A stretch of DNA of 64,000 nucleotides from Streptococcus pneumoniae (GCA_040719455.1 JBFDTN010000001.1:124001-188000), one strand, 5' to 3'. Positions 27,654-38,395 are shown, counted from the stretch's first letter. Made by a program: numbers and translations. The notes: generated from the sequence alone by a model not told the origin.

Positions 27654-27839
27654 ATGGAAACGTCCAGTCAATTTAAGAAAGCTCGTCGCTTTACTTGCAA
27701 ACACTGTGGTCGTATTGTAACCACCATTCAAGGAAACTTGGATAAGCGCACAACTTTCTGCAGTAGTATTTGCGGTCGTAGATATTGGCGTCATCCAGAA
27801 AGACGCCGCAAGCAAGAAGCAGCTAAGGCGAGTCATTAA
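27654..27839 (+). CDS. 61-residue FCS/TRASH-like zinc-finger protein 1
   Basis: 61 residues. Four cysteines in the pattern C-x2-C-x17-C-x3-C (C15, C18, C36, C40; CKHCGR and FCSSICGRRYW), followed by a strongly basic tail RRYWRHPERRRKQE. The FCSxxC signature resembles FCS, TRASH and CGNR zinc fingers that bind nucleic acid or metal. It begins exactly 21 bp after the adhesin 1 stop, before a terminator. A 61-residue paralogue with the same cysteine spacing lies exactly 21 bp after adhesin 2. I know no function for it; regulation of the adhesin or nucleic-acid binding is inference. Confidence 0.8.
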   Translation: METSSQFKKARRFTCKHCGRIVTTIQGNLDKRTTFCSSICGRRYWRHPERRRKQEAAKASH

Positions 27840-27843
27840 TCAG

Positions 27844-27879
27844 AAAACCAGTATCTTCGTAAGAAGATGCTGGTTTTTT
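27844..27879 (+). terminator. Terminator of the adhesin 1 / zinc-finger unit
   Basis: Stem AAAACCAGTATCTTC / GAAGATGCTGGTTTT with one mismatch and a 4-nt loop, then T6, five bp after the zinc-finger stop codon. Confidence 0.9.
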
Positions 27880-27902
27880 GTATATGTTGAGTACTATTTT
27901 CA

Positions 27903-29315
27903 GGCACTTTGTCAACTGTAGTGGGTGAAGTATTATCCCATACGAGAGAGAATCAGATTGGTTCTCTCTTTTTGTATATTTAAAGCGATGAGAATTTTTG
28001 TTTTAAAGTTTTTGAAGTTTCGGAAACCGAAAGCTTGTCGTTTGATGTCTTTGATAAGTTTGTTAGTAGCTTCTAGCTTAGCGTTTGAATAAGGTAATTC
28101 AAGTGCATTGGTAATGTATTGTCTGTATTTGAGAAAGGTTGTAAAGACTGTTCTGAAAGTAGAATTCACAGTAGGTAAATAGTCTTCTATCAGTCCGAAG
28201 AAAGCCTCACTGTTCTTCTCTTGAAAATGGAACATCAAGAGTTGATAAAGGTCATAATAGTGCCTTAGTTCCTCTGACAAGTCTAAGGTTTTTTGAACTA
28301 CTTCTCTAGGGGTTAAGGTTTGCCTAAAGGTTCGAGAATAAAAGAGTTTGTTAGAGAGTTTTCGGCTGTCCTTTTGGAGGATTCTCCAATGATGTTTCAT
28401 AGCTCGATAAGGAAGGGAGCCCCTGTCATGGTTCTTCATAATGGCAATCCGAGTAGCCATCATAGCTCGGCTCAGGTGCTGAATAATATGAAAACGATCC
28501 AGAACAATCTTTGCTTTCGGGAATAAGAATTTAATGATAGGAATGTAGTTACCAGACATATCTACAGTTACGATTTTGACGTTTTCTCTCATCTCTCTCG
28601 TGTATTTGAGGAAGTAGTTTTTAATGGTTGTTTGCCGATTGTTCTCAAGAATAGTGATAATCTTTTTGGTTTGAAAATCCTGAGCGATAAATGCCAGCTT
28701 CCCCTTATTGCGTGAGAATTCATCCCAAGAGAGGATTTTAGGTAATTGTGAGAACTGTTCCTTGAAGGAGAATTGATTCAGTTTTCTCTGTACAACAGAG
28801 ACAGAGATATGAAGTTTTCTAGCAATATCAGAGTTCGTTAGTTTTTCCGTATGTAGTTGAGTGATTTTATCCCAGACAGGTTGAGAAATTTGATGATGTT
28901 TCTTGACGAGAGGCGTTTGAGAAACAGATACACGTAGACAACACTTGCATTTAAAGCGGCGTTTTCTCAGTTTTAGAAGAGTAGGAAATCCTTGAAGATC
29001 GAGAATAGGAATAGAGGATTCTCGTTGGAAGTCATACTTTATCATCTTTCCTTGGCAGTGAGGACAAGGAGGAGCAGGATAATCTAAGGTTGCTTGAAGG
29101 AGGATATGGGATTTAACCTTGTAAGCAGAAGTGATGGTGATATTTTTATCTTTAATTCCGATAAGATTTGTGGTATTATTAAGTCGTTCCATATGATTCT
29201 TTCTAATGTGAGTTTCGTCGCTTTTCATTATAGATTATATGGGACTTTTTTTCTACACTGAAAAAGCCCTATAATCTCTTCAGTGGAAGTTACCCACTAC
29301 AGAAATTATAGAGCC
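27903..29315 (-). mobile_element. Complete ISL3-family insertion sequence with 8-bp target duplication
   Basis: 1413 bp. Terminal inverted repeats: left end GGCACTTTGTCAACTGTAGT, right end (reverse complement) GGCTCTATAATTTCTGTAGT, both continuing GGGT. The element is flanked by TATTTTCA at 27895-27902 and again at 29316-29323, a perfect 8-bp direct repeat typical of ISL3 transposition. It encodes one transposase on the minus strand. It landed between the zinc-finger gene terminator and mnmE. Confidence 0.95.
27933..29192 (-). CDS. ISL3-family transposase
   Basis: 419 residues from the ATG at 29192 (MERLNNTTNLIGIKDKN); an in-frame ATG 36 bp upstream would add 12 residues. An N-terminal zinc ribbon (CPHCQGK ... 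FKCKCCLR) and helix-turn-helix (NSDIARKLHISVSVVQRKL) are followed by the DDE domain: WDEFSRNKGK, VTVDMSGNYIPIIKFLFP, VLDRFHIIQHL, and the C-terminal YSNAKLEATNKLIKDIKR. Uninterrupted and bounded by intact ends, so it is probably active or recently so. Confidence 0.95.
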   Translation of the reverse strand: MERLNNTTNLIGIKDKNITITSAYKVKSHILLQATLDYPAPPCPHCQGKMIKYDFQRESSIPILDLQGFPTLLKLRKRRFKCKCCLRVSVSQTPLVKKHHQISQPVWDKITQLHTEKLTNSDIARKLHISVSVVQRKLNQFSFKEQFSQLPKILSWDEFSRNKGKLAFIAQDFQTKKIITILENNRQTTIKNYFLKYTREMRENVKIVTVDMSGNYIPIIKFLFPKAKIVLDRFHIIQHLSRAMMATRIAIMKNHDRGSLPYRAMKHHWRILQKDSRKLSNKLFYSRTFRQTLTPREVVQKTLDLSEELRHYYDLYQLLMFHFQEKNSEAFFGLIEDYLPTVNSTFRTVFTTFLKYRQYITNALELPYSNAKLEATNKLIKDIKRQAFGFRNFKNFKTKILIALNIQKERTNLILSRMG

Positions 29316-29374
29316 TATTTTCAGGAGTTTTTATATAAAAATCAAACTAGGACACAGACATTTAGCGCAGATAA

Positions 29375-29383
29375 TGGTACACT
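29375..29383 (+). promoter_or_regulatory. Probable extended -10 of mnmE
   Basis: TG-G-TACACT at 29375-29383, 40 bp before the mnmE start and 60 bp downstream of the IS end. No -35 recognised, so the promoter may survive the IS insertion because it is of the extended -10 type. Confidence 0.45.
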
Positions 29384-29423
29384 AGAAAGGTATGTAAGAA
29401 AGAATCAAGCAAGGAGAAGTGAG

Positions 29424-30797
29424 ATGATTACGAAAGAATTTGACACGATTGTCGCCATTTCGACGCCACTGGGAGAGGGGGCGATTGGGATTGTGCGCTT
29501 GTCTGGGACAGATAGTTTTAAGATTGCCCAAAAGATGTTTAAAGGTAAGGATTTGGAGAGCGTTCCTAGTCATTCTTTGAATTATGGGCATATTGTCGAT
29601 ACTCGAACTCATCAGGTTTTAGATGAAGTCATGGTGGGAGCGATGCGTTCTCCTAAGACCTTTACGCGTGAGGATGTGATTGAGATCAATACGCACGGTG
29701 GTATTGCCGTGACCAATGAAATCCTGCAGTTGGCGATTCGTGAGGGTGCCAGGATGGCAGAGCCAGGTGAGTTTACCAAGCGTGCCTTTTTAAATGGTCG
29801 TGTGGATTTAACGCAGGCTGAGGCGATTATGGACTTGATTCGTGCAAAGACTGATAAGGCGATGAATATTGCGGTTAAGCAGCTAGACGGCTCCTTATCT
29901 ACCCTCATCAATGATACACGGCAGGAGATTTTAAATACCTTGGCGCAGGTTGAGGTCAATATCGACTATCCTGAGTATGATGATGTGGAAGAATTGACCA
30001 CCAAGCTCTTACGGGAAAAGACAGCAGATTTTGAAGGGCTCTTGCGGAGTTTACTAGCCACGGCGAAGCGTGGAAAAATCTTGCGTGAAGGGATCTCGAC
30101 AGCCATTATCGGTCGTCCTAATGTTGGAAAATCCAGTCTGTTAAACAATCTCTTGCGAGAAGACAAGGCGATTGTCACAGATATTGAAGGAACAACACGT
30201 GATGTGATTGAAGAATATGTCAATATCAAAGGTGTTCCGCTCAAGTTGATTGATACAGCAGGGATTCGTGAGACTGACGATGTGGTGGAAAAGATAGGAG
30301 TGGAGCGCTCGAGAAAAGCTCTTCAAGAGGCAGATTTGGTACTTTTGGTCTTAAATGCTAGTGAGCCATTGACAGTACAAGACAGGCAGCTTCTTGAGAT
30401 TAGCGAGGCTAGCAATCGTATTGTCTTGCTCAATAAGATGGACTTAGAAAGTCAGATCGAGCGAGAAGAATTACCAGAGGATGTGATTGAGATTTCGGTG
30501 CTTAAGAACCAAAATATTGACCAAATCGAGGAAAAAATCAACGCTCTTTTCTTTGAAAATGCTGGTTTAGTAGAGCAGGATGCGACTTACTTGTCTAATG
30601 CTCGTCATATTTCCTTGATTGAGCAGGCGATTGAGAGTTTAGAAGCGGTTAATCAAGGGCTTGATATGGGCATGCCTGTTGATTTGGTGCAGGTGGATTT
30701 GACTAGAACATGGGAAATTTTAGGAGAAATCACAGGGGACGCAGCACCAGATGAGTTGATTACCCAGCTCTTTAGTCAATTTTGCCTTGGAAAATAA
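29424..30797 (+). CDS. mnmE: tRNA uridine-5-carboxymethylaminomethyl modification GTPase
   Basis: 457 residues from the ATG at 29424, which follows AAGGAGAAGTGAG; an earlier in-frame codon would lie inside the IS. N-terminal folate-binding domain ([21 protein letters not shown], in pieces: [16 protein letters not shown]), then the G domain with [27 protein letters not shown] and LNKMD, and the C-terminal FCLGK with the catalytic Cys. With MnmG it modifies the wobble uridine of several tRNAs. Full length. Confidence 0.96.
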   Translation: MITKEFDTIVAISTPLGEGAIGIVRLSGTDSFKIAQKMFKGKDLESVPSHSLNYGHIVDTRTHQVLDEVMVGAMRSPKTFTREDVIEINTHGGIAVTNEILQLAIREGARMAEPGEFTKRAFLNGRVDLTQAEAIMDLIRAKTDKAMNIAVKQLDGSLSTLINDTRQEILNTLAQVEVNIDYPEYDDVEELTTKLLREKTADFEGLLRSLLATAKRGKILREGISTAIIGRPNVGKSSLLNNLLREDKAIVTDIEGTTRDVIEEYVNIKGVPLKLIDTAGIRETDDVVEKIGVERSRKALQEADLVLLVLNASEPLTVQDRQLLEISEASNRIVLLNKMDLESQIEREELPEDVIEISVLKNQNIDQIEEKINALFFENAGLVEQDATYLSNARHISLIEQAIESLEAVNQGLDMGMPVDLVQVDLTRTWEILGEITGDAAPDELITQLFSQFCLGK

Positions 30798-30805
30798 CCT
30801 TAGGG

Positions 30806-31039
30806 TTTGGGACAAAAGTTCCGACTTCATTACGTTTCATAGATTTAACTGTTTGACGCAGTCTTGTCTGATTTGTAGAACGTTGATAAATCAACGTTTT
30901 ATTAGAAGGAGCTAGCGAATTGCTCTTCGCTAGCCCTATTTCCAACCTTTCACAATTCTCAATTGTGAAAGCTAGTCAACCTTGCGGGGGTGGGAGTAAA
31001 CTAATCCAGTGGATTAGTTTAGCCCGAACTTAGAAACAA
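30806..31039. repeat. Hairpin-rich intergenic repeat, copy 1
   Basis: Starts TTTGGGACAAAAGTTCCGAC and holds a chain of inverted repeats: AACGTTGATAAATCAACGTT, GCTAGCGA...TTCGCTAGC, TTTCACAATT...AATTGTGAAAG and AAACTAATCCAGTGGATTAG-TTT. A second copy lies at 40904-41390 in the same order. No gene is supported in this 383-bp gap. Confidence 0.8.
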
Positions 31040-31095
31040 GGGAGTGAGGAAAATCGATTTCTTCGAAATCACGATTGAGTCCCACTCCCTTTTTC
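31040..31095 (+). terminator. Terminator downstream of mnmE and repeat copy 1
   Basis: Outer stem GGGAGTG / CACTCCC (31040-31046, 31083-31089) encloses an inner stem AATCG..TTTC / GAAA..CGATT and is followed by T6. Confidence 0.7.
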
Positions 31096-31142
31096 TAGTT
31101 TAATCTGTAAGTAGGGAACATTTTGTTCTCCTTTTCTCTTTG

Positions 31143-31151
31143 TGGTATAAT
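31143..31151 (+). promoter_or_regulatory. Extended -10 promoter of the rnc-smc-ftsY operon
   Basis: TG-G-TATAAT at 31143-31151, 29 bp before the rnc start. Confidence 0.65.
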
Positions 31152-31180
31152 AAGACTATTGACATTGAAAGGACAGGACA

Positions 31181-31879
31181 ATGAAAGCACTACAACATAC
31201 ACTAGAGGAGCGACTTGGGATTTCTTTTCAAGATGTGAGTTTGCTTGAAACAGCCTTTACCCATACCAGCTACGCCAATGAACACCGCCTCTTAAAAATT
31301 TCACACAATGAACGCTTGGAATTTTTAGGAGACGCTGTTCTGCAACTCTTGATTTCAGAATATCTTTACCATGCCTATCCGCATAAGCCTGAGGGTGATT
31401 TGTCGAAGCTCCGCTCGATGATTGTGCGTGAGGAGAGCTTGGCAGGATTTGCAAGGGATTGTCAGTTTGATACGTTTATCAAGCTAGGCAAGGGCGAAGA
31501 GAAATCTGGCGGTCGAAATCGCAATACGATTTTGGGCGATTTGTTTGAAGCCTTTTTGGGAGCCTTGTTATTGGATAAGGGAGTGGAGGCTGTCAAGGCT
31601 TTTCTCTACCAAGTGGTCATTCCAAAGGTCGAGTCAGGGGATTTTGAGCAGGTGACGGATTACAAGACCAAGCTCCAAGAGCTGTTACAGGTCAATGGAG
31701 ATGTCGATATTCACTATCAAGTGACCAAGGAATTTGGTCCAGCTCATGCTAAGGAATTTGAAGTAGCAGTCTTGGTCAATCAGAAAAAAGTCGGTCAAGG
31801 TCAAGGGCGCTCAAAGAAAATGGCTGAGCAGGAAGCTGCCCGAAATGCAGTCGAGAAAGGATTGGGCGGATGTTCTTAA
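31181..31879 (+). CDS. rnc: Ribonuclease III
   Basis: 232 residues. The signature [14 protein letters not shown] (residues ~44-57) and the metal-binding Asp/Glu of [15 protein letters not shown] (~115) make the dimeric endonuclease domain; the C-terminal ~70 residues ([14 protein letters not shown] to [13 protein letters not shown]) form the dsRNA-binding domain. It processes rRNA precursors and double-stranded transcripts. First gene of the operon rnc-smc-Cof-Cof-ftsY; its 3' end overlaps smc by 10 bp. Confidence 0.97.
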   Translation: MKALQHTLEERLGISFQDVSLLETAFTHTSYANEHRLLKISHNERLEFLGDAVLQLLISEYLYHAYPHKPEGDLSKLRSMIVREESLAGFARDCQFDTFIKLGKGEEKSGGRNRNTILGDLFEAFLGALLLDKGVEAVKAFLYQVVIPKVESGDFEQVTDYKTKLQELLQVNGDVDIHYQVTKEFGPAHAKEFEVAVLVNQKKVGQGQGRSKKMAEQEAARNAVEKGLGGCS

Positions 31880-34800
31880 AGGAAATTGAAATTCAGGGCT
31901 TTAAATCCTTTGCGGATAAGACCAAGGTGGTCTTTGACCGTGGCGTGACAGCTGTGGTCGGACCCAACGGCTCTGGCAAATCCAATATCACGGAGAGCCT
32001 GCGCTGGGCACTGGGGGAATCAAGTGTCAAGAGCCTTCGCGGAGGCAAGATGCCAGATGTCATCTTTGCAGGGACCGAAAATCGCAAACCGCTCAACTAT
32101 GCCTCTGTCACCGTGGTGCTGGACAATCAAGACCAATTTATCAAGGATGCGGCTTCTGAGATTCGAGTGGAGCGCCACATCTATCGCAATGGGGATAGTG
32201 AGTATAAGATTGATGGGAAAAAGGTTCGTCTGCGAGATATTCATGATTTATTTATGGATACGGGCTTGGGGCGTGATAGCTTTTCCATTATTTCTCAAGG
32301 AAAAGTCGAGGAGATTTTTAACAGTAAGCCTGAGGAACGTCGTGCGATTTTTGAAGAGGCAGCCGGTGTTTTAAAATACAAGACCCGCCGTAAAGAGACG
32401 GAGGCAAAGCTCACTCAAACGCAGGATAATTTAGACCGCTTAGAAGACATCATCTATGAGTTGGATAGCCAAGTGAAGCCCTTGGAAAAGCAGGCAGAAA
32501 CGGCTCAGCGATTTTTAGACCTAGATGGTCAAAGAAAGGCTCTCTATTTGGATGTCTTGATTGCACAAATCAAGGATTACAAAGAGCGTCATCAAGCCGT
32601 GGAAGAGGAATTGGTAAAGCTCCAAGAGGATTTGGCACAATACTACCAAAAGCGTGAGAATCTGGAAGAGGAAAATCAGCGGCTCAAAGCAGAGCGCCAG
32701 CAACTCCAGGCTAAGATAGCTGATGATCAGGCTAGCTTGTTAGAATTGACCCGCTTGATTAGTGATTTAAAGCGGCAGATTGAAGTGGCGGAGCTAGAGA
32801 GTAGCCAAGCTGCGACAAATCGCAAAGAATTAGAAGAGCGCTTAGCGGCCTTAGCGGAAAAAGAAGAGCATACCAAGAAAGCAAGAAGAGAAAAAGAAGA
32901 GCGCTTAGCAAGCATTCGTCAGGATTTGACAGATGTAAAAGCCAAGCTCGTTCAACTAGAAGCAGAAAAAGCGACCTTTTCAGAAAATCCTGACCAAATC
33001 ATCGAGCAGTTGCGTGAGCGTTTTGTCACTCTCATGCAGGAAGAAGCAGAGGTTTCTAATAGCTTGACGGCTCTATCTAGTCAAATGGAGCATGACTTGA
33101 AAGAATCGGCGAGTAAGCAAGACGAGTGGCGGCAGCTGCAAGACAGTCTCAAAAAAGCGCAGTCAGAAGAGAAAACGGCGACAGAAGACTTGGCGACAGC
33201 GACGGATGCCCTGCAAAAACTCTTAGCTGACTATAAAGAACAGCTCCAGACCTTAGAGCAGAAAAAAGTGCTCTATCAAAAAGAGCAACAGGCGATGTTT
33301 GATCAGATGGATGCTTTGAAAGGGAAGCAAGCACGCTTGAATAGTTTAGAAGCCATCTTGAAAAATCATAGCAACTTTTACGCTGGAGTGAAAAGTGTAC
33401 TCCAAGAAAAAGAGCGCTTAGGCGGTATTATTGGGGCGGTTAGTGAGCATTTGACCTTTGATAGACGCTACCAAACAGCGCTTGAGATTGCAATGGGTGC
33501 AAGCAGCCAGCATATTATCGTAGAAGACGAGCTGGGAGCGACGCGGGCGATTGATTTTCTGAAGAAAAATCGTGCTGGTCGGGCGACTTTCTTGCCTTTA
33601 ACGACCATTAAACCGCGTAGCCTAGCGGAACATCAAGAGATGAAGATCCGCTCCAGTCAAGGATTTCTTGGCTTAGCGAGTGAATTGGTGAGTTTTGAGG
33701 AACGTTTATCCAGCATTTTTCAAAACCTTTTAGGAACAACTGCGATTTTTGATACGATTGAGCATGCAAAAGCAGCAGCTGCACAGGTTCACTACCAAGT
33801 GCGTATGGTGACCTTAGATGGGACAGAATTGCGGACAGGTGGTTCCTATGCAGGTGGGGCAAACAGGAATCAGCAGACCATCTTTATCAAGCCTGAAATG
33901 GATGCTTTGCAGGCGGAGATTGAGATAGCTCAAAAGCAACTAGCAGATAAAGAGCAAGCGGTGGAGAGTTTACATATTGCGCTTACGCAAGCGACTGATT
34001 TGTTAGAGACTATCAAATCAAGTGGTGAAGAAGCAAGGCTCGCAGAGCAAAAGTCGAAAATGGCTTATGAGCAAGCTCGGCAGCAGGTGGAAGAATTAAC
34101 AACCTTACTTGGCTTGCGAGAAAAGGATTTGCGTCCAGATAGGGCACAAGACCTTGCTTGCGACAAGGAAAAGCTAGAGAGACGCTTGCAGGAGATTCAA
34201 ACTGAAAAAACTGCTATTGAGACAAACATTCAGCAAGTAAAGACCGATAAGCATGCTGTGGAGGAACGTCTGGAAAAGCTGGAGCAAGCCTTATCAAGTG
34301 TTCGAATTGAGATAGCAGACTTGCGCAGCCAAGAGCGGTATGAAGAAGCAGATTTAGCACGATTGGATGAGGATTTAGCCAGCTATCAAGGCGATAAGGA
34401 CAGTTTGACTCATGCCCTTAAAGAGCGGGAGAAAGGGAATCTCAAGATTGATATAGCTGTCTTGGCAGAGCAGTTAGAAACCGCTCAGCAAGAAGAAATA
34501 GCCATTAAGCAACGAACCATTCGCTTAGGCTTTGAACGAGAGGACTTGGAAGGTCAGCTAGAGGACTTGGGTGCACGGTTTGAGCAGATTCGTAGCCAAA
34601 ATGATAGCTTCATTCGTGCCCAAGCTAAAAGCGAAGCTGAAAAGGAAAAGGTGGTTGAACAACTTCGCAGGCTTCACACGAGTTTGAACGAAGATTATGC
34701 CCAAAGTTTTGAAGAAGCAAATCAAGTCGCAAGACACTTGGACAATCTGGAAGCGGCAGTGCAAGAGGTCAAGGACTTAGAAGGTCAGATTCGCCGATTA

Positions 34801-35403
34801 GGTCCTGTTAATGTGGATGCGATTGCGCAGTTTGAAGAAGTGAGCGGTCGCCTCACATTCCTCAATACCCAAAAAGAAGATGTCTTGTCTGCCAAGGCGC
34901 TTTTGATGGAGACGATTGAAGAGATGAATGACGAGGTCAAAGAGCGCTTTAAAGCTACATTTGAAGCCATTCGTGAGTCCTTTCAAGTGACCTTTAAGCA
35001 GATGTTTGGCGGTGGTCGGGCAGACTTGATTTTGACAGATCAGGACTTGCTCCATGCCGGGGTAGAAATTTCCGTGCAGCCACCAGGCAAGAAAATCCAA
35101 TCGCTCAATCTCATGAGTGGGGGTGAAAAAGCCTTATCTGCTTTGGCGCTACTCTTTTCCATCATTCGGATCAAGACTATTCCTTTTGTGATTTTGGATG
35201 AGGTAGAGGCAGCTTTAGATGAAGCCAATGTCAAGCGTTTTGGAGATTACCTCAATCGCTTTGACAAGGAAAGCCAGTTTATCGTGGTGACCCACCGTAA
35301 GGGAACCATGGCAGCTGCGGACTCGATTTACGGAGTGACCATGCAGGAATCAGGCGTGTCAAAAATCGTCTCTGTAAAATTGAAAGATTTAGAAAGTATG
35401 TAG
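31870..35403 (+). CDS. smc: Chromosome segregation ATPase SMC
   Basis: 1177 residues, full length. Walker [10 protein letters not shown] near residue 33, coiled coil (~170-500), hinge (~510-660, with [13 protein letters not shown] and [11 protein letters not shown]), second coiled coil (~680-1000), ABC signature [15 protein letters not shown] and Walker [14 protein letters not shown] near the end. Forms condensin with ScpA and ScpB to organise and segregate the chromosome. Confidence 0.98.
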   Translation: MFLKEIEIQGFKSFADKTKVVFDRGVTAVVGPNGSGKSNITESLRWALGESSVKSLRGGKMPDVIFAGTENRKPLNYASVTVVLDNQDQFIKDAASEIRVERHIYRNGDSEYKIDGKKVRLRDIHDLFMDTGLGRDSFSIISQGKVEEIFNSKPEERRAIFEEAAGVLKYKTRRKETEAKLTQTQDNLDRLEDIIYELDSQVKPLEKQAETAQRFLDLDGQRKALYLDVLIAQIKDYKERHQAVEEELVKLQEDLAQYYQKRENLEEENQRLKAERQQLQAKIADDQASLLELTRLISDLKRQIEVAELESSQAATNRKELEERLAALAEKEEHTKKARREKEERLASIRQDLTDVKAKLVQLEAEKATFSENPDQIIEQLRERFVTLMQEEAEVSNSLTALSSQMEHDLKESASKQDEWRQLQDSLKKAQSEEKTATEDLATATDALQKLLADYKEQLQTLEQKKVLYQKEQQAMFDQMDALKGKQARLNSLEAILKNHSNFYAGVKSVLQEKERLGGIIGAVSEHLTFDRRYQTALEIAMGASSQHIIVEDELGATRAIDFLKKNRAGRATFLPLTTIKPRSLAEHQEMKIRSSQGFLGLASELVSFEERLSSIFQNLLGTTAIFDTIEHAKAAAAQVHYQVRMVTLDGTELRTGGSYAGGANRNQQTIFIKPEMDALQAEIEIAQKQLADKEQAVESLHIALTQATDLLETIKSSGEEARLAEQKSKMAYEQARQQVEELTTLLGLREKDLRPDRAQDLACDKEKLERRLQEIQTEKTAIETNIQQVKTDKHAVEERLEKLEQALSSVRIEIADLRSQERYEEADLARLDEDLASYQGDKDSLTHALKEREKGNLKIDIAVLAEQLETAQQEEIAIKQRTIRLGFEREDLEGQLEDLGARFEQIRSQNDSFIRAQAKSEAEKEKVVEQLRRLHTSLNEDYAQSFEEANQVARHLDNLEAAVQEVKDLEGQIRRLGPVNVDAIAQFEEVSGRLTFLNTQKEDVLSAKALLMETIEEMNDEVKERFKATFEAIRESFQVTFKQMFGGGRADLILTDQDLLHAGVEISVQPPGKKIQSLNLMSGGEKALSALALLFSIIRIKTIPFVILDEVEAALDEANVKRFGDYLNRFDKESQFIVVTHRKGTMAAADSIYGVTMQESGVSKIVSVKLKDLESM

Positions 35404-35404
35404 T

Positions 35405-36199
35405 ATGGATATAAAATTAGTCGCAACAGATATGGACGGCACCTTCTTAGACAGTAAGGGGCAGTTTGATTTGGAGCGCTTAAAAGATGTACTCGCACGC
35501 TTCAAAGAAAAAGACATGCGCTTTGCAGTTGCTAGTGGACGCGGGCTCTTGTCTTTGGAAAAACTCTTTGAAGAGGTGCGAGAGGAGATTATTTTTATTG
35601 CTGAAAATGGCAGTGTTGTGGAATATCAAGGTAAGACCTTGTATGAGGCAACCATGCCCAAGGATTTTTACCTAGCGACGTTTGAGAAGCTCAAAGAATG
35701 TCCGTATGTGGATGTGAACCAGCTCTTATTAACAGGTAGAAAAGGCTGCTATGTCCTAGAGACGGTTGATCCGACCTATCTAGCTTTTAGCAGACATTAC
35801 AATGAAAATATTCAGACTGTGGCAAGTTTGGCAGATATTCGTGACGATATTTTCAAATTCACCACGAATTTTACCAAAGAGACGGTAGTAGCTGGGGAAA
35901 ACTGGGTCAATGAGCATGTGACAGGTGTCAAGGCGATGACGACAGGCTATGCTTCGATTGATATTGTCCTTGAACAGGTGGATAAGGGGGTAGCGATTGT
36001 GGCGCTGGCTGATGCGCTAGGCATTTCCTTAGAGCAGGTGATGGCTTTTGGGGATAACCTCAATGATTACCACATGATGCAGGTTGTGGGCAATCCCATT
36101 GCCCCTGAAAATGCACGACCAGAGATTTTAGAGCTGGCAAAAGAAGTGATTGGGCACCACGATGCCCAGTCGGTCATGACGTATATGGAGGGATTATGA
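35405..36199 (+). CDS. Cof-type HAD-superfamily phosphatase 1
   Basis: 264 residues. HAD motif I ATDMDGTFLDSKG, motif II AVASGRG, motif IV region FGDNLNDYHMM, with a C2-type cap between. These enzymes dephosphorylate small sugar phosphates, nucleotides or FMN in the cytoplasm. It begins 2 bp after smc and overlaps the next gene as ATGA, so it is within the operon. Substrate unknown. Confidence 0.92.
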   Translation: MDIKLVATDMDGTFLDSKGQFDLERLKDVLARFKEKDMRFAVASGRGLLSLEKLFEEVREEIIFIAENGSVVEYQGKTLYEATMPKDFYLATFEKLKECPYVDVNQLLLTGRKGCYVLETVDPTYLAFSRHYNENIQTVASLADIRDDIFKFTTNFTKETVVAGENWVNEHVTGVKAMTTGYASIDIVLEQVDKGVAIVALADALGISLEQVMAFGDNLNDYHMMQVVGNPIAPENARPEILELAKEVIGHHDAQSVMTYMEGL

Positions 36200-37017
36200 T
36201 GGCAGATATTCGATTGATTGCCTTGGATTTAGATGGTACCTTGCTCAATTCAGAGAAAAAGATTTCTGAGCGAAATCTCGCTGCGCTAAGAGCAGCACGA
36301 GAAAAAGGTGTGAAGATTGTACTGACAACAGGGCGTCCGCTCAAGGCGATGGAATTTTTCTTGACAGAGTTGGGCTTGGCTGATCAAGAAGATGAGTACA
36401 CAATCACCTTTAATGGTGGTTTGGTGCAGAGAAATACTGGAGAAATCTTGGATAAGACCGTCTTTTCTTATGATGATGTGGCACGCATTTTTGAAGAGAC
36501 AGATAAACTAGGTCTGCCTTTAGATGCTATCTCAGACGGTACTGTTTATCAAATCAAGGCTGACCAAGAGTCGCTTTACGGGACTTGCAACCCAACTTTG
36601 AATTTTGAATCTGTTGATTTTTCCGACCTTTCAAGTCAACAAACCTATAACAAGTGTGTGACGGCATATACGCCAGAGATTCTTGACGCAGGGATTGAAA
36701 AGATTTCGAAAGACTTGTTTGACAAATACGAGATTTTCAAATCACGGGATATTCTCTTAGAATGGTCGCCAAAGAATGTCCATAAGGCAAATGGCTTGGA
36801 GAAGTTGATTGCTCATCTAGGACTTGAACGAACTCAAGTCATGGCTTGCGGTGATGAGGCAAATGATTTGTCCATGATTGAGTGGGCAGGGCTAGGTGTT
36901 GCCATGGGAAATGCCGTAGAAGAAGTCAGGGCAGTAGCCAAAGTAACAACCCCTATGACCAATGACCAAGATGCCGTGGCTTGGGCGATTGAAGAGTATG
37001 TACTAAAGGAGGTGTAG
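36196..37017 (+). CDS. Cof-type HAD-superfamily phosphatase 2
   Basis: 273 residues. Motif I ALDLDGTLLNSEKK, motif II VLTTGRPLK, motif III/IV with KANGLEKL and CGDEANDLSMIEWAG; C2B cap between. A YidA-like sugar phosphatase by resemblance. Coupled by ATGA to Cof phosphatase 1; the two are only distantly similar, so an old duplication. Ends one bp before ftsY. Confidence 0.92.
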   Translation: MMADIRLIALDLDGTLLNSEKKISERNLAALRAAREKGVKIVLTTGRPLKAMEFFLTELGLADQEDEYTITFNGGLVQRNTGEILDKTVFSYDDVARIFEETDKLGLPLDAISDGTVYQIKADQESLYGTCNPTLNFESVDFSDLSSQQTYNKCVTAYTPEILDAGIEKISKDLFDKYEIFKSRDILLEWSPKNVHKANGLEKLIAHLGLERTQVMACGDEANDLSMIEWAGLGVAMGNAVEEVRAVAKVTTPMTNDQDAVAWAIEEYVLKEV

Positions 37018-37018
37018 C

Positions 37019-38395
37019 ATGGGCTTATTTGACCGCCTATTTGGCAGAAAAAAAGAAGAACCAGCTGAAGAAGTCTTACCTGAGGAAGTGGTCGCTGAAG
37101 AAGCACTTAAAAGCCTAGAAGGAGACATGACTCCGCACAATGAAGAAATCACCAATCAAGACTCGTCTGACAGTATGAAAGAAGTGCCAACAAGTCAGGA
37201 ATCCTCAGAAATAAGTGAACTAGAAAGTTTGGATGAGCAAGATGGCAATATGACGGAGGAAATTTCTTCTGAACCTGAAATCCTTGCAGACCGCACAGAA
37301 AATCAAGACACGCAGCCAAAAACAGACTCTTCTCAAAACTCTGACCTTGAGGATTACTATGCGGATTTACAGGCTCGCATTGCGAAAGCTCGTGTGGAAT
37401 ACGCCTCAAAACCTGCAGTCGTAGAAGAAACAACAGCTGAGCCAGTGCCAGTAGTGGAGGCAGAGTCAGAGACTGTTCAAGACAAGTACGAGCGCAGTTT
37501 ACGCAAAACTCGCAAAGGATTTGGGGCGAAGCTCAACGCCTTCTTTGCCAATTTTCGAACGGTCGATGAGGAATTCTTTGAGGAGTTGGAAGAACTCCTT
37601 ATCACCAGTGACGTTGGGGTGCAGGTCGCGTCTACCTTGACCGAAGAATTGCGCTACGAGGCTCGCTTGGAAAATGCCAAAAAACCAGAGGTGCTTCGTC
37701 AGGTCATCATTGAAAAGTTGGTCGAGCTCTATGAAAAAGATGGCACTTACAATGAAAAAATTCAGCTAAAAGACGGATTGACAGTCATGCTGTTTGTTGG
37801 TGTCAATGGCGTTGGGAAAACGACTTCTATTGGAAAATTAGCTTATAAATACAAGGCAGAAGGCAATAAAGTCATGCTTGTTGCAGCAGATACCTTCCGT
37901 GCAGGAGCTGTGGCGCAGTTAGTTGAGTGGGGCAATCGAGTGGGTGTCCCCGTGGTGACAGGTCCTGAGAAATCAGATCCAGCTAGTGTCGTCTATGATG
38001 GCATGGAGCGTGCCAAGGAAGAAAATGTGGATATTCTCTTGATTGACACCGCAGGACGCTTGCAAAATAAGGACAATCTCATGGCAGAGTTAGAGAAGAT
38101 TGGACGGATCATCAAGCGAAGTGATGAGACAGCTCCGCATGAAACCTTCCTCGCACTGGACGCTTCAACAGGACAAAATGCTCTTGTTCAGGCAAAGGAA
38201 TTTTCAAAAATCACACCGCTCACAGGAATCGTCTTAACCAAGATTGATGGAACTGCGCGTGGGGGTGTTGTTCTTGCAATTCGTGAGGAGTTGGATATTC
38301 CTGTCAAGCTCATCGGTTTTGGCGAGAAGATGGATGACATCGGTGAATTTAGCTCAGAAAACTTTATGAAAGGCTTATTAGAAGGTCTAATCTAG
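37019..38395 (+). CDS. ftsY: Signal recognition particle receptor FtsY
   Basis: 458 residues. An acidic, poorly conserved A domain (residues 1-~150) is followed by the NG domain: N-domain helices, then GVNGVGKTTSIGKLA (G1), DTFRAGAVAQL, LIDTAGRLQ and LTKIDGTARGGV. It is the membrane-associated GTPase that docks SRP-ribosome complexes at SecYEG. Last gene of the rnc operon, followed by a terminator. Confidence 0.97.
   Translation: MGLFDRLFGRKKEEPAEEVLPEEVVAEEALKSLEGDMTPHNEEITNQDSSDSMKEVPTSQESSEISELESLDEQDGNMTEEISSEPEILADRTENQDTQPKTDSSQNSDLEDYYADLQARIAKARVEYASKPAVVEETTAEPVPVVEAESETVQDKYERSLRKTRKGFGAKLNAFFANFRTVDEEFFEELEELLITSDVGVQVASTLTEELRYEARLENAKKPEVLRQVIIEKLVELYEKDGTYNEKIQLKDGLTVMLFVGVNGVGKTTSIGKLAYKYKAEGNKVMLVAADTFRAGAVAQLVEWGNRVGVPVVTGPEKSDPASVVYDGMERAKEENVDILLIDTAGRLQNKDNLMAELEKIGRIIKRSDETAPHETFLALDASTGQNALVQAKEFSKITPLTGIVLTKIDGTARGGVVLAIREELDIPVKLIGFGEKMDDIGEFSSENFMKGLLEGLI

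Noticed and set aside
28320..28526. 68-codon plus-strand frame in the IS
   Set aside because: Antisense to the transposase; ISL3 elements carry one gene.
29283..29423. N-terminal extension of mnmE by 47 codons
   Set aside because: It begins inside the IS right end; the ATG at 29424 has a good ribosome site and matches the family N-terminus.
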